In this document: in pieces, positions 63,936 to 64,000 of the stretch
How the letters are laid out: each line of letters begins with the position of its first letter
Position numbering within the stretch: the first letter of the stretch is position 1
Source of the DNA: Olleya sp. YS
Lineage (GTDB): Bacteria > Bacteroidota > Bacteroidia > Flavobacteriales > Flavobacteriaceae
Assembly: GCF_029760915.1 (NCBI RefSeq)
Contig: NZ_CP121685.1
Span: 966,001 to 1,030,000, forward strand
Direction of reading: 5' to 3'
DNA length: 64,000 bases
The notes under the pieces: generated by a model
What the model saw: the letters and a program-made list of their open reading frames with translations, nothing else
Told to the model about the DNA's origin: nothing
Databases searched by the model: none
Translations under genes and position numbers: made by a program

Positions 63936-64000
63936 TAATTTAAACCTTCTAATTTTTTAGCCTTATCACTAAACGTTTTTGCTTTAGAAAAATTGTTAGT
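63935..64000 (-). CDS. C-terminal end of a gene upstream of DUF4292 (TPR-like)
   Basis: Only the last 21 codons are in the window, reading TNNFSKAKTFSDKAKKLEGLN. The FSKAKTFSDKAKKLEG segment looks like a final TPR helix, and the order TPR gene-DUF4292-EnvC-like is usual in Flavobacteriia. The stop TAA shares a base with the next ATG. The rest lies outside the window. Confidence 0.6.
   Translation of the reverse strand, partial: TNNFSKAKTFSDKAKKLEGLN

Overview
The window looks like a chromosomal segment of a marine-type member of the Flavobacteriaceae (Bacteroidota). The DNA is AT-rich. Several promoters match the Bacteroidota -7 consensus TAnnTTTG. There is a gliding-motility lipoprotein (GldH), two very large secreted proteins with Type IX secretion C-terminal signals, a fused HemC-HemD, a Mg-type HemB, a RicT homologue and a CCDC81-like HU/SPOR protein, all typical of this family. 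I saw no rRNA, tRNA, prophage, IS element or CRISPR array.

Layout. 1-4.0 kb: a TerB/DnaJ protein (cut by the left edge), a bacilliredoxin behind an almost perfect 28-bp dyad, a lysophosphatidate acyltransferase coupled to an HD phosphohydrolase, and a PA0069-type radical SAM protein. 4.0-13.5 kb (minus strand): a TraB/GumN lipoprotein-like protein, a small unknown membrane protein with a possible 32-codon companion, a TPR/AraC regulator, an enoyl-CoA hydratase, an NtrY-like histidine kinase, HemJ and a BNR-repeat protein. 13.6-28.6 kb: the haem synthesis region, with hemH, a 1161-residue TraB fusion, a divergent AraC regulator and then hemA-hemCD-hemE-(TrkH, EI24, GNAT)-hemF-(methyltransferase)-hemB. 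Together with HemJ this covers every step from glutamyl-tRNA to protohaem except glutamate-1-semialdehyde aminomutase.

28.6-31.3 kb is a tight four-gene operon that I do not recognise. 31.4-34.9 kb holds a CNNM/CBS protein, a DNA repair methyltransferase, a serine hydrolase and a 3'-5' exonuclease. 34.9-35.6 kb has the anatomy of one integron-type gene cassette: a frameshifted DUF1877-like ORF followed by an attC-like folded site, inserted just upstream of a DUF4440-like lipoprotein gene. 36-42.9 kb carries an M43 protease, a double-ABC ATPase, and a CoA-transferase operon whose last gene encodes an HExxH protein resembling the M91/NleD family. 43-48.4 kb carries PBP1A, gldH, ricT and trhO. 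48.4-52.4 kb carries a 30-codon ORF with two strong hairpins, recA, and an ECF sigma factor coupled to an anti-sigma/outer-membrane-barrel fusion. 52.5-64 kb carries a second PlsC, trpS, a 1520-residue Type IX secreted zincin, dprA, the HU-SPOR protein, a thioesterase, an EnvC-like LytM protein with lost catalytic residues, a DUF4292 lipoprotein and the end of a TPR gene.

The most unusual items are the lone cassette, the M91-like gene in a metabolic operon, the short peptide gene next to recA, the sigma/anti-sigma-barrel pair and the unknown four-gene operon. All domain names come from reading motifs by eye; no database search was run.
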